Shown here piece after piece: positions 1 to 8,548 of a DNA stretch of 47,604 nucleotides. The notes below the pieces were generated by a model. It had not been told where the DNA came from and ran no database searches. It saw only the letters and a program-made list of their open reading frames with translations. The stretch's first letter is position 1, and every line of letters starts with the position of its first letter. The DNA lies in contig NZ_JACBJQ010000042.1 in assembly GCF_013404075.1 (NCBI RefSeq), positions 1 through 47,604 on the forward strand, given 5' to 3'. This DNA comes from Mycolicibacterium vinylchloridicum. Lineage in GTDB: Bacteria; Actinomycetota; Actinomycetes; Mycobacteriales; Mycobacteriaceae. The translations under genes and the position numbers were made by a program.

Positions 1-65
1 TTCCTTTGCTCGAGTGACTTTCGCGGGTCTCTCGAAGAATCACGCGATGACCTTCATTCATCCGG

Positions 66-257
66 CTACGACACGCCGGTACCGCTGATCAGGTCCGACT
101 CGTACACCACTCTGCTGGACGCAACCACATCGACGATGCCCGGCGGGCTGTACGGCGGCTCGCTCAGGGCGCGCAGCCCTGACCCGTCGACCCACTGGGT
201 GCACCCGCCCAGCAACCCCGCCAACGCGCAACAGGCCAGCCCCGCGCGCACCGTCAT
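66..257 (-). CDS. small putative lipoprotein (possibly truncated LpqA-like)
   Basis: A 63-residue product starting with a typical secretion signal: Arg at position 4, a hydrophobic stretch, then a lipobox LLGGC, so Cys would be lipidated and the protein anchored outside the membrane. The remaining ~45 residues (TQWVDGSGLRAL onward) match no family I recognise. In M. tuberculosis the lipoprotein gene lpqA lies beside the MetE-like gene, and LpqA is about three times longer, so this could be a degenerate or frameshifted relative or an unrelated small lipoprotein. The stop is a TAG close to the window edge, so a continuation in another frame cannot be judged. It is divergent from the MetE-like gene. 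Confidence 0.5.
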   Translation of the reverse strand: MTVRAGLACCALAGLLGGCTQWVDGSGLRALSEPPYSPPGIVDVVASSRVVYESDLISGTGVS

Positions 258-317
258 GACCCCCACGTTATGCCCCCGGCTCTGCGGTGTCGGCGGGCTG
301 TCCAATACGGTTGCCCG

Positions 318-1325
318 GTGAGTGTTTTCGCCGCAGGCACCGGAGTCGGTTCGTGGCCGGGTTCGACGCCGCGGGAGGCCGCCGACATCGTGGTCGGCGA
401 GCTGCACCGGCTGCCGCACCTGGTCGAGCTGCCCGCCCGCGGTGTGGGTGCGGACATGATCGGGCGGGCCGGTGCGCTGCTGGTCGATATCGCGATCGAC
501 ACCGTCCCGCGGGGCTACCGGATCGTCGCCCGGCCGGGTGCGATCACCCGTCGGGCCAAAAGCCTGCTCGACGAGGACATCGACGCCATCGAGGAAGCGT
601 GGGAGAAGGCCGGCGGATCCGGTTCGGGGCGGCCGGTCAAGGTCCAGGCGCCGGGGCCGATCACGCTGGCCGCGCAGTTGGAACTGCCTAACGGCCACCG
701 CGCTCTCACCGACGCCGGGGCGGTCCGCGACCTGACGTCCTCGCTGGCCGAGGGCGTAGGGCGGCACCGGGCCGAGCTGGCGCGCCGGCTGTCCACGACC
801 GTGGTGGTGCAGTACGACGAGCCGATGCTGTCGGCGGCGCTGGCGGGCCGGTTGACCGGGGTGACGGCACTGAACCCGGTGCATCCGGTCGACGAGGTGG
901 TGGCCATCGGGTTGCTCGACGAGTGCGTGGCCGGTGCGGGTGCCGAGGTGTTGCTGCACAGCTGCGCAGAAATCCCGTGGAATGTCCTGCAGCGCAGCGC
1001 GATCCATGCGGTTTCGGTGGACGTCGACACGCTCGGCGACGCCGATTTCGACGGGCTGGGGGAGTTCCTGGACTCGGGTCGCACCGTGGTCTTGGGCCTG
1101 GTCCCCGCGAGTGTGCCCGACGCCCGGCCCTCGGCCGAGGAGGTCGCCGCTGCCGCGGTTGCGATCACCGACCGAATCGGCTTCTCCCGCAGTTCGATTC
1201 GAGGTCGTGTCGGTATCAGCCCGGTCTGCGGGCTGGCCGGCGCCACCGCGGCCTGGGCGCGTGTCGCGGTCGGCTTGTGTCAGCGCGCCGCCGACGCGGT
1301 AACCGAGGACCCCGAAGCGATCTAG
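318..1325 (+). CDS. MetE-like (cobalamin-independent methionine synthase C-terminal domain) protein
   Basis: A 335-residue single-barrel protein of the type of M. tuberculosis Rv3015c, related to the C-terminal catalytic half of MetE. It carries an HSC motif (LLHSCAEIPW) and a distal Cys in SPVCGLAG, which match the His/Cys and Cys zinc ligands of MetE. The region where MetE has its Glu ligand reads VDVDTL here. It lacks the N-terminal MetE half that binds polyglutamylated folate, so whether it makes methionine is unknown; a methyltransfer role using another donor is possible. I chose the GTG at 318 (VSVFAAGTGVGSWPG) because the family starts just before the GSWPG motif; the reading frame stays open further upstream. 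It ends 4 bases before the next gene, so the two are probably cotranscribed. Confidence 0.85.
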   Translation: MSVFAAGTGVGSWPGSTPREAADIVVGELHRLPHLVELPARGVGADMIGRAGALLVDIAIDTVPRGYRIVARPGAITRRAKSLLDEDIDAIEEAWEKAGGSGSGRPVKVQAPGPITLAAQLELPNGHRALTDAGAVRDLTSSLAEGVGRHRAELARRLSTTVVVQYDEPMLSAALAGRLTGVTALNPVHPVDEVVAIGLLDECVAGAGAEVLLHSCAEIPWNVLQRSAIHAVSVDVDTLGDADFDGLGEFLDSGRTVVLGLVPASVPDARPSAEEVAAAAVAITDRIGFSRSSIRGRVGISPVCGLAGATAAWARVAVGLCQRAADAVTEDPEAI

Positions 1326-1329
1326 CGAT

Positions 1330-2877
1330 ATGGCTGTAGCGCAGAAACTCTCGTCGCACTGGTTTCCGCTGTTCCTGGGCGTCGTCGGCGTCGTATATGT
1401 CCTCGGCTGCCTGGACCTCGTCAACGTCGAGATCGACGACGTTTTCATCACCCTGCGCTACAGCCACAACCTGCTCGCCGGTGATGGTCCGGTGTTCAAC
1501 CCCGGCGAGAGGATTGAGGGATACTCAAATCCAACCTGGTTGTTTCTGGTCAATGCGGTGTCGGCCGTCACCGGGCTGACCGGTCATCTCGCTCTGTTCT
1601 ACCTCGCAAAAGTGCTGTGCATGGTTTTCGGGCTGGCGAATCTGGTTGTGCTGTACCGCCTTGCGAAACTGCACGACAACAGCACTGCCGTAGTCGCACT
1701 GTTGGTTCTCGTCGCCGCGGCAAGCCCTTTCCTGAACGTGTACAACATTTCGGGAATGGAGACGTCGCTCGTCGCCTTCCTGCTGACGGTGTCGGTTCTG
1801 CTGTATTCCTTGTGGCGCACGCACCGGACGCCGGGCTACGCCGTGGGCTTCGCCGTCACCATCGGGCTCTTGAGTATCTCGCGACCGGAAGCGATCATGT
1901 ATCCCGTCGCCATCTACGCCGGCATTTTTGCGATCGGAGCGCGGCGCAAGGATGAGCGGTTGCCGTTCACCGCGATGACGGTGGCCATTGTGGTTGCGAT
2001 CGTCGTGGCGTTCATCGCTTTCCGGTTCTCCTACTATGGCGAGTTGCTGCCCAATAGCCTGTTCGCCAAGAACAATCCGAGTCTCTCCGCGGTCAAGGAA
2101 GGCGCGCGTTACGTCGCCCTGTTCGGCGCCATGACACTGGGCCCCTACGTGCTGCTGGCCCTGCTCAAGAGGTCGCCGCTGCTGCTGCGTGAGCATCTGC
2201 CCGTTTACCTGGTCATCGTCGCGCAACTGGCGTTCGCCGTCTACGCGGGAGGCGACTGGATGCCAGCCTTCCGGCTGGCGTTGCCGGTGCTGCCGATACT
2301 GCTGTTCGTTCTGGTCGACCAGGTCGATCTCGGCACTCTCCTCGACCAGAAGTTGGTTGCGACGCTCACGGTCTTGGCTGTCGTGGTCGGTTGCTCGTGG
2401 GTTCTGCAGCGGTATTACGTCAAAAGCTACAAACCGCTGAGGTCGGGCTGGCACCTGGAATTCCAGCCGTACAACGCGGATTACTACGACATCGCCCGGA
2501 AGTTGGGTGACCTGGCGTCACCCGGCCAGACCGTGCTGCTCGGCGAGGCCGGCGTCATCCCGTATCTCAACGATGGGCTGAGATTCACCGACCTGTACGG
2601 GCTCATGGACAAGCACATCGCACGGGACGTTCCGGGAAAGCACTTCGCGCGCGTCGACAACGGATATCTTCTGTCCCGCAACTTCGACTTTGTCGTCGCT
2701 GTGATCCTGCGAAACAAGCGTCCGGCCGAAGTGGACGGCAAATATGACACCGGGTTCGTCGCGCTGGACGCGTTGCTGAACGATCCTCGTTTCAAGAGCG
2801 ACTACCTGCCCGTCTATCACGAGAAGCGGGGCATCATCTTCAAGCGGACAGCAGCCGCGGAGCGTCTGGCCGGTTAG
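1330..2877 (+). CDS. GT-C superfamily membrane glycosyltransferase (AftB-like)
   Basis: A 515-residue integral membrane protein with about ten hydrophobic segments over residues 10-360 and a soluble C-terminal part. The first external loop holds an acidic pair (EIDDVFITLRYS, about residues 36-47), followed by NPGERIEGYSNPTW, SGMETS, SRPEA, YYGELLPNSLFAK and GGDWMPAFRL. These motifs are typical of the polyprenyl-phosphate-sugar-dependent GT-C enzymes that include mycobacterial arabinofuranosyltransferase AftB. The acidic pair is the usual catalytic site. The likely role is addition of a sugar from a decaprenyl-phosphate donor to a cell-envelope glycan on the outer face of the membrane; donor and acceptor cannot be told from sequence. 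It follows the MetE-like gene almost directly. Confidence 0.75.
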   Translation: MAVAQKLSSHWFPLFLGVVGVVYVLGCLDLVNVEIDDVFITLRYSHNLLAGDGPVFNPGERIEGYSNPTWLFLVNAVSAVTGLTGHLALFYLAKVLCMVFGLANLVVLYRLAKLHDNSTAVVALLVLVAAASPFLNVYNISGMETSLVAFLLTVSVLLYSLWRTHRTPGYAVGFAVTIGLLSISRPEAIMYPVAIYAGIFAIGARRKDERLPFTAMTVAIVVAIVVAFIAFRFSYYGELLPNSLFAKNNPSLSAVKEGARYVALFGAMTLGPYVLLALLKRSPLLLREHLPVYLVIVAQLAFAVYAGGDWMPAFRLALPVLPILLFVLVDQVDLGTLLDQKLVATLTVLAVVVGCSWVLQRYYVKSYKPLRSGWHLEFQPYNADYYDIARKLGDLASPGQTVLLGEAGVIPYLNDGLRFTDLYGLMDKHIARDVPGKHFARVDNGYLLSRNFDFVVAVILRNKRPAEVDGKYDTGFVALDALLNDPRFKSDYLPVYHEKRGIIFKRTAAAERLAG

Positions 2878-2945
2878 CCGTCGAGCGGGAAGCGATCTGG
2901 TCGAAGTCCGCCGCCAACGGGCTGCGGGGTGCTAGAAGCGTAAGC

Positions 2946-4454
2946 GTGTCAGCTTCGGCAGGGGTGAGGCGTCGGGTCGGGCCCGCGGTCCTGACTGCTG
3001 TCCTGGTTGCGGCGTGTGCGGCTCCGGCAGGGGCGCCGGAGGTGAAGTCCGCGACCACGCTGGCCCCCTGGGGCCCGTGCATCATGACCGAATCGATGCC
3101 GGACTCCAACGGCGCTCATCCCGGGGTCGAGTGCTCTACCCTGACCGTGCCGTTCGACTACGGCCAGGCCGATGGGCATACGTTCACGATCCCGGTCATC
3201 CGAATCCCCTCGAAGGCCGCGAAGCCGAGGCTGTTGATGACCAACCCGGGTGGCCCGGGCATCGGCGGTGTGCACGACCTGCTCTCGGCCCGTGACTATT
3301 TCGAGAACTTCACCGACACCTACACGGTGGTGTCATTCGACCCACGCGGCGTGGGCGGATCGGTGCCTGCGGTCCAATGCCTCGACGGCCAGCAGCGGCA
3401 GGAAATCTTCAATCAGCCCAGTGTTCCGACGGCCCAGGCCGACATCGAACGCGCCACGGACCTGGCCGCCGGCATCGGCGAGTCCTGCCTACGGCAATTC
3501 GGCGATGCCATCAAACATGTCGGTACCGCCAACGTGGCCCGCGACATGGACGAGATCCGCAAGGCGATGGCCTTCGACAAGATCGACTACCTCGGCTACT
3601 CGTACGGAACCTTCCTGGGCGCCACCTATGCAAACATGTTCCCCGGCAAGACCGACCGGATCGTGCTCGATTCCGTGATGGATCCCGCCCTGGACTATCC
3701 CGGGGTCAGGCTCGGCCAGGCGCAGGGCATGCAGCGCAGTGTCACCGCATTCGTCGAGGACTGCCTGCGTCAGCCGGACTGCCCTTTGACAGGTACGACC
3801 GACCAAGCGCTGCACCAGATATCCGGGATCATCGCCCAACTCGACGCGAAGCCATACGTCGGTGCCGACGGGCAGACGCTGTCGGGTGCCCGGATGCTGG
3901 CACTCGTCGAATCTTCTCAGTACTTTCCCAAATCAGGGTGGCCCAGTCTCCGGGAGACGTTGCGGCACGCGGTCGCCGGCCAGTGGCCGGCGGTGACGGA
4001 GGCCGCGTATTCGCCTGACCTGATGGTGAATCCGGCCGACTCGGAATACCTGTCGGTCGTGTGCATCGATTTCCCGACCGCGGGTGACCCGGGAGAACCC
4101 CAACGGTTGGCGCCTATCTGGGCGGCGGAGAGTCCCATCAGCGGCGGCAACCGCGCCTGGTCGCTGGCGCCCTGCGAGACGTGGCCGGTATCCCCGGTCC
4201 GGCATCCCGGGCCGACGCACGCGGAGGGCGCGGGACCGGTCCTGATCCTCAACACCACGGGTGACCCGGCCACCCCGCTGTCCTGGGCACAGTCGCTGCA
4301 CGGGCAGATCAAGAATTCCACGCTGGTCGTGGCTCCGGCGGAGGGCCACATCGCCAGCTCTCAGAACGCTTGCGCCGAGAGCGCTCTCACCGCCTTCCTG
4401 AAAGACGGCACTCTTCCGCCGGGTCCGGTCTTCACCTGCCCGCCGGACACCTGA
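2946..4454 (+). CDS. secreted alpha/beta-hydrolase, tripeptidyl-aminopeptidase (TAP) type lipoprotein
   Basis: A 502-residue protein starting at a GTG. The N-terminus has Arg residues, a hydrophobic run and a lipobox LVAAC (Cys near residue 24), so it is probably a lipoprotein. The hydrolase core shows the oxyanion-hole motif NPGGPGIGG, the nucleophile elbow GYSYG (catalytic Ser), an Asp in TTGDPATP and a His in EGHIAS, completing the Ser-Asp-His triad. The C-terminal ~100 residues fit the TAP-like C-terminal domain, with paired Cys that may form disulfides. Mycobacteria and streptomycetes carry many secreted members that act as peptidases or esterases; the substrate here is unknown. A 68-bp gap separates it from the upstream glycosyltransferase gene and I see no clear terminator there. 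Confidence 0.85.
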   Translation: MSASAGVRRRVGPAVLTAVLVAACAAPAGAPEVKSATTLAPWGPCIMTESMPDSNGAHPGVECSTLTVPFDYGQADGHTFTIPVIRIPSKAAKPRLLMTNPGGPGIGGVHDLLSARDYFENFTDTYTVVSFDPRGVGGSVPAVQCLDGQQRQEIFNQPSVPTAQADIERATDLAAGIGESCLRQFGDAIKHVGTANVARDMDEIRKAMAFDKIDYLGYSYGTFLGATYANMFPGKTDRIVLDSVMDPALDYPGVRLGQAQGMQRSVTAFVEDCLRQPDCPLTGTTDQALHQISGIIAQLDAKPYVGADGQTLSGARMLALVESSQYFPKSGWPSLRETLRHAVAGQWPAVTEAAYSPDLMVNPADSEYLSVVCIDFPTAGDPGEPQRLAPIWAAESPISGGNRAWSLAPCETWPVSPVRHPGPTHAEGAGPVLILNTTGDPATPLSWAQSLHGQIKNSTLVVAPAEGHIASSQNACAESALTAFLKDGTLPPGPVFTCPPDT

Positions 4455-4465
4455 GCCTGCCAGGC

Positions 4466-4873
4466 CTAGGGCGCCTGCATCTGATCCAGCCGCCGTACCA
4501 ACCGTGCCGGCGCTTGCAGCCGAAACGACGCATCCACCAATTCAGCGACTTCCGCCCAGTCGACCTCGGCGGCCTCGAAGTCCAGACCCAGCCAGCCGTA
4601 CGGACCCAGATAGGCCGGGTAGAAGAAGCGTGGGTCCTGTTGCAGGGCCTGCCGCTCGCTGTCGTCGACCTTCACCAGCAGCGCGTGGTTGTAGCGGATC
4701 ATCGGGCCGTCGGGGTTCTTGCGGCTGCCGCCGTAGACGGCGAACATTTTCGGCGCGGAGAACGTCGGACGGCCGTGGGAGATCTTCTCGGTCGCCTCGG
4801 GCAACGCCAGCGCGATTGTGCGCACCGTGGCCAGGATCGGGTCGGCGTCGTCGAACATGATCGGGTGCCCCAT
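4466..4873 (-). CDS. MmcQ/YjbR-family protein
   Basis: A 135-residue small protein of the MmcQ/YjbR (DUF419) family, which adopts a double-wing DNA-binding-like fold with no firmly assigned function. The family pattern is visible: ALALPEATEKISHGRPTF near the start, then KMFAVYGG, a central LLVKVDDSERQAL and the late YLGPYGWLGLDF, ending in a helix with ARLVRRL. It is convergent with the upstream hydrolase gene (11 bases between stops) and divergent from ligA. A second ATG 15 bases downstream (MFDDADP) is an alternative start. Confidence 0.8.
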   Translation of the reverse strand: MGHPIMFDDADPILATVRTIALALPEATEKISHGRPTFSAPKMFAVYGGSRKNPDGPMIRYNHALLVKVDDSERQALQQDPRFFYPAYLGPYGWLGLDFEAAEVDWAEVAELVDASFRLQAPARLVRRLDQMQAP

Positions 4874-4926
4874 GGCCCCACCCTGCCACGGCCAAAGTCG
4901 TCAGCGGGCTCGACTAGCCTGCGAGT

Positions 4927-7035
4927 GTGGCTTCAGATACGTCCGAACCCGAGGTTGATCCCGTCGATCCGGATGTGCGCCGGCGTTGGCAGGAGCTCGC
5001 CGACGAGGTACGTGAGCACCAGTTTCGCTACTACATCAAGGACGCACCCGTCGTCTCGGACGCGGACTTCGACAAGCTCTTCAACGAACTGCTCGCCCTC
5101 GAGGACCAGTACCCCGAGTTGCGGGTACCCGACTCGCCGACCCAGCTGGTCGGTGGCGCCGGATTCGCGACCGACTTCACCGAGGCCGCCCATCTGGAGC
5201 GGATGATGTCGCTCGACGACGTCTTCAACACCGACGAGCTGACGGCCTGGTCCAACCGGGTTGAGGCCGAGATCGGCCCCAATCCGCAGTACCTCTGCGA
5301 GCTCAAGGTTGATGGGGTCGCCATCGGCCTGGTGTATCGCGGTGGCCGGTTGGAGCGGGCGGCCACCCGCGGTGACGGCCGGGTCGGCGAGGACGTCACC
5401 AACAATGCGCGGACCATTGACGACATCCCGGAAACCCTCGCTGCGTCAGAGGAATTCCCGATCCCCGCGGTTCTCGAGGTGCGCGGTGAGGTGTTCTTCC
5501 GGCTCGCCGACTTCGAGAACCTCAACGCCGGCTTGGTCGAGGAGGGCAAGGCCCCGTTCGCCAATCCGCGCAACAGCGCGGCGGGCTCACTGCGGCAGAA
5601 GAATCCGGCGGTCACCGCCAAGCGCCGCCTGCGGATGATCTGCCACGGCCTCGGCTACACCGAGGGCTTCACCCCGGACACATTGCACGACACCTATTTC
5701 GCGTTGAAGGCATGGGGGTTGCCGGTCTCCGACCACACCACGCGGGTGGCCGGGCTGGCCGCCGTCGAGGAGAAGATCACCTACTGGGGCGAGCGCCGCC
5801 ACGAGATCGAACATGAAATCGACGGCATCGTGGTCAAAGTCGACGATTTCGCACTGCAACGCCGCCTCGGTGCCACATCGCGCACTCCACGCTGGGCGGT
5901 CGCCTACAAATACCCGCCCGAGGAAGCCCAGACCAAGCTGCTCGACATCCAGGTCAATGTGGGCCGCACCGGCCGGGTCACCCCGTTCGCGGTCATGGCA
6001 CCGGTAAAGATCGCCGGATCGACCGTGGAGATGGCCACCCTGCACAACGGTTCGGAGGTCAAGCGCAAGGGGGTGCTGATCGGCGACACGGTGATGATCC
6101 GCAAGGCCGGTGACGTCATTCCCGAGGTGCTGGGACCCGTGGTCGATCTGCGCGACGGCACCGAGCGGGAATTCCAGATGCCCACCCACTGCCCGGAATG
6201 TGGCACTCCGCTCGCCCCGGCCAAGGAGGGCGACGTCGACATCCGCTGCCCGAATGCCCGGTCGTGTCCCGCGCAACTGCGCGAGCGTGTCTTCCATCTG
6301 GCCGGCCGCGGCGGGCTGGACATCGAAGGTCTGGGCTATGAAGCGGCGACGGCGCTGCTCAATGCGAACGTCATCGGTGACGAGGGAGATCTGTTCAGCC
6401 TCACCAGCTCCGACCTGCTCACCTCGGACTTCTTCAAGACCAAAGACGGCGCGCTGTCGGCCAACGGCGCGCGACTGTTGATCAATCTGCAGCAGGCCAA
6501 GGAACGCCCGTTGTGGCGGATCCTGGTGTCGCTGTCCATCCGGCACGTGGGACCGACGGCGGCGCGGGCGCTGGCCGTCGCGTTCGGCAGCCTCGACGCC
6601 ATCATGGCCGCAACCGAGGAGCAGCTGGCCGACGTCGAGGGCGTTGGGCCGACCATCGCCGCCTCGCTCGTCGAGTGGTTCGCCGTCGACTGGCACCGCA
6701 CGATCGTCGACAAGTGGCGCGCGGCCGGCGTCCGGATGGAGGACGTTCGCGACGCCGCGATAACCCCGACGCTGCAAGGGCTTTCGATCGTGGTGACTGG
6801 TTCGCTGCCCGGGTTCTCCCGTGACGAGGCCAAGGAGGCCATCATCACCCGCGGGGGCAAGGCGGTCGGCTCAGTGTCGAAGAAGACGTCGTTCGTCGTG
6901 GCGGGGGATTCACCCGGATCGAAATACGACAAGGCCGTCGAGCTGGGTGTCCCGATCCTCGACGAGGACGGCTTCCGCAGGCTGCTCGCGGAGGGACCGG
7001 CGCCGGCCGAGGAGTCGGTCGACGGCACTGCGTGA
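4927..7035 (+). CDS. ligA: NAD-dependent DNA ligase LigA
   Basis: A 702-residue complete LigA. It seals nicks with a 5'-phosphate using NAD+ as adenylate donor during replication and repair. Domain order: Ia (residues ~15-80, with HQFRYYIKDAPVVSDADFDKL for NMN binding), adenylation domain with the active-site lysine in ELKVDG (K127), OB fold, a four-Cys zinc finger (CPECG...CPNARSCP), a helix-hairpin-helix region (SIRHVGPTAARAL, VEGVGPTIA) and a C-terminal BRCT domain starting near LSIVVTGSL. Its length fits the mycobacterial enzyme (about 690 residues). The GTG start is 54 bases after the divergent MmcQ start. The C-terminal PAPAEESVDGTA tail is low complexity. Confidence 0.97.
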   Translation: MASDTSEPEVDPVDPDVRRRWQELADEVREHQFRYYIKDAPVVSDADFDKLFNELLALEDQYPELRVPDSPTQLVGGAGFATDFTEAAHLERMMSLDDVFNTDELTAWSNRVEAEIGPNPQYLCELKVDGVAIGLVYRGGRLERAATRGDGRVGEDVTNNARTIDDIPETLAASEEFPIPAVLEVRGEVFFRLADFENLNAGLVEEGKAPFANPRNSAAGSLRQKNPAVTAKRRLRMICHGLGYTEGFTPDTLHDTYFALKAWGLPVSDHTTRVAGLAAVEEKITYWGERRHEIEHEIDGIVVKVDDFALQRRLGATSRTPRWAVAYKYPPEEAQTKLLDIQVNVGRTGRVTPFAVMAPVKIAGSTVEMATLHNGSEVKRKGVLIGDTVMIRKAGDVIPEVLGPVVDLRDGTEREFQMPTHCPECGTPLAPAKEGDVDIRCPNARSCPAQLRERVFHLAGRGGLDIEGLGYEAATALLNANVIGDEGDLFSLTSSDLLTSDFFKTKDGALSANGARLLINLQQAKERPLWRILVSLSIRHVGPTAARALAVAFGSLDAIMAATEEQLADVEGVGPTIAASLVEWFAVDWHRTIVDKWRAAGVRMEDVRDAAITPTLQGLSIVVTGSLPGFSRDEAKEAIITRGGKAVGSVSKKTSFVVAGDSPGSKYDKAVELGVPILDEDGFRRLLAEGPAPAEESVDGTA

Positions 7036-7304
7036 CGGGTTGGCTGCCGAAACCCGGTAGTGCGAGGGCTCGGCTGAGCCGCCCTCAAGGTTGCTGGGGG
7101 CCGTTCGGTGACATAGCTCGACTTATGGAAGCGCCGTCGGTGCAGGTCGGTCGCCCTGGCTGGGTGAGGTGAGCGCACGCCCTCTATATGGTTGAATGAG
7201 GAACGTTGCGTCGATCGGGGGATGGCGCGCCGAGCTTTCCGAGGATTGTCCAGGGTGTATGGGGGTTTGCTGATGCTGATCAACGTCGAGTGCGGACGGT
7301 TGCT
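7036..7304. other. ligA downstream intergenic region with hairpin and possible promoter
   Basis: This 269-bp stretch has no convincing gene. Soon after ligA, around 7068-7086, a GC-rich stem (GGCTC, loop GGCT, GAGCC, flanked by GGGC/GCCC ends) could act as a terminator, though no T-run follows. Near 7191-7197 the sequence TATATGG resembles an actinobacterial -10 element and could drive the next gene. An open reading frame extends upstream of the next gene to a TTG at 7206, but that extension has no family-like features, so the later GTG is preferred. Confidence 0.4.
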
Positions 7305-8516
7305 GTGACATATCCTCCGTCCGCCGGCGGAGGCTATGGCGGTCCGAATCCGATCGGCGGACCCGGCCCGGGCCCCGGCGAGGCACCCGGCTCGTGGCCT
7401 CAGCCGCCCGCGCCCCCGCCGCCCGCGTCCCAGCCTCAGCCGCCGGCCCACTCGTACGGCCACGCACACCAGCCGCCGCCGCAGCCGCAATGGCAGCCCG
7501 GACCGCCGCCGTACGGATCGCCCGGATACGGACCGCCACCGCGCCGAGGATCCAACAAGCGGCTGATCGTCGGTCTGATCTCCGGCCTCGCGGTCCTCGT
7601 CGTCGCGGTCGTTGTTGCTGTGATCGTGTTCGGCTCGGGTGGGCCCGGTAAGCCCAAGACTGCAGGCGACGTGGTGAAGGCCTACGTGGAGGCGCTCGCT
7701 CGGGGTGACGCGAACACGGCGCTGTCGTACTCCAACGACGAGCCGGCCTCCAAGGAATTCCTCACCGACGACATCCTCAAGCAGCAGATCGCCAAATGGC
7801 CGATCACCAACATTCGCATCCTCAACGACGACTCGTTCAGCGATATGGGCACTGTGCATGTCGCTGCCAACTTCGGTGACCAGACCTCCGATGAGAACCT
7901 TCACGTCAAGAAGATCGACGGGGCCTGGAAACTCGAGCACGCGGCGATCAAACTGAAGTTCCTCGACGCACCCGAGTCGAAGGCGTTGAGCACAGTCACG
8001 TTGTTCGGCAAGCCTTTTGACGCCAAAAAGGGCAAAGAAACCTACGTTTTCCCCGGCTGGATCGACCTCGGCAACAGCAACGAGTTCATCACCCAGGAGC
8101 CGCTGCGGCGACCTCTGCTGCTGGGTGAGTTGGGGTACGCTGGACTTTCCGCATCGCTGATGCCGCAGTTCGATATCAGTGACAAGGGAAAGTCGACGTC
8201 GTTGGATCTTGTGAGAGCCGCGATCGCGACCTGCGCGCAGTCCAAACAATTACAGCCGCCGAACTGCCCCCAGGGCGTGCGCGATCCCAGCCTGGTCGAC
8301 GGCACCGCGGTATGGACCGCACCGACCGATCTCAGCGAGGTCCAGGCCAGCTACTTCGACCCGACCAAGATGACCGAACAGGTCCATGGCCCCCTCGATT
8401 TCAAGCTCACCGCAGAATCCACTTCTGGTGGAACAAAATCCGGCACGGTCTACTCGTACATCACCGCGACGGTTGACCTGACGACAAATCCGCCGACCGT
8501 TTCGGTCAAGGGCTGA
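7305..8516 (+). CDS. proline-rich single-pass membrane protein with DUF4878-like extracytoplasmic domain
   Basis: A 403-residue protein. Residues 1-80 are a Pro/Gly/Gln-rich cytoplasmic tail (repeats such as PPPYGSPGYGPPP), residues ~87-109 are one membrane helix after an RR.SNKR cluster, and the rest is extracytoplasmic. After the helix, AGDVVKAYVEALARGDANTALSY followed by WPITNIRIL resembles the small cystatin-like DUF4878 fold seen in actinobacterial surface proteins. It is a clear tandem paralogue of the next gene: PASK.FLT.D.LKQQI..WPIT and the later ANFGD are shared. Its function is unknown; association with the MoxR/DUF58 operon suggests an envelope-assembly or quality-control role. 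The GTG at 7305 is chosen because the protein then begins like its paralogue. Confidence 0.8.
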   Translation: MTYPPSAGGGYGGPNPIGGPGPGPGEAPGSWPQPPAPPPPASQPQPPAHSYGHAHQPPPQPQWQPGPPPYGSPGYGPPPRRGSNKRLIVGLISGLAVLVVAVVVAVIVFGSGGPGKPKTAGDVVKAYVEALARGDANTALSYSNDEPASKEFLTDDILKQQIAKWPITNIRILNDDSFSDMGTVHVAANFGDQTSDENLHVKKIDGAWKLEHAAIKLKFLDAPESKALSTVTLFGKPFDAKKGKETYVFPGWIDLGNSNEFITQEPLRRPLLLGELGYAGLSASLMPQFDISDKGKSTSLDLVRAAIATCAQSKQLQPPNCPQGVRDPSLVDGTAVWTAPTDLSEVQASYFDPTKMTEQVHGPLDFKLTAESTSGGTKSGTVYSYITATVDLTTNPPTVSVKG

Positions 8517-8548
8517 GGCGTCGACACCCATGAGAGAGCAATGAGGCT

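Noticed and set aside
6336..8249. A 637-codon minus-strand open frame across the ligA end and the first proline-rich gene
   Set aside because: It spans a gene boundary and an intergenic region, has low-complexity Arg-rich composition, and opposes two well-supported genes.
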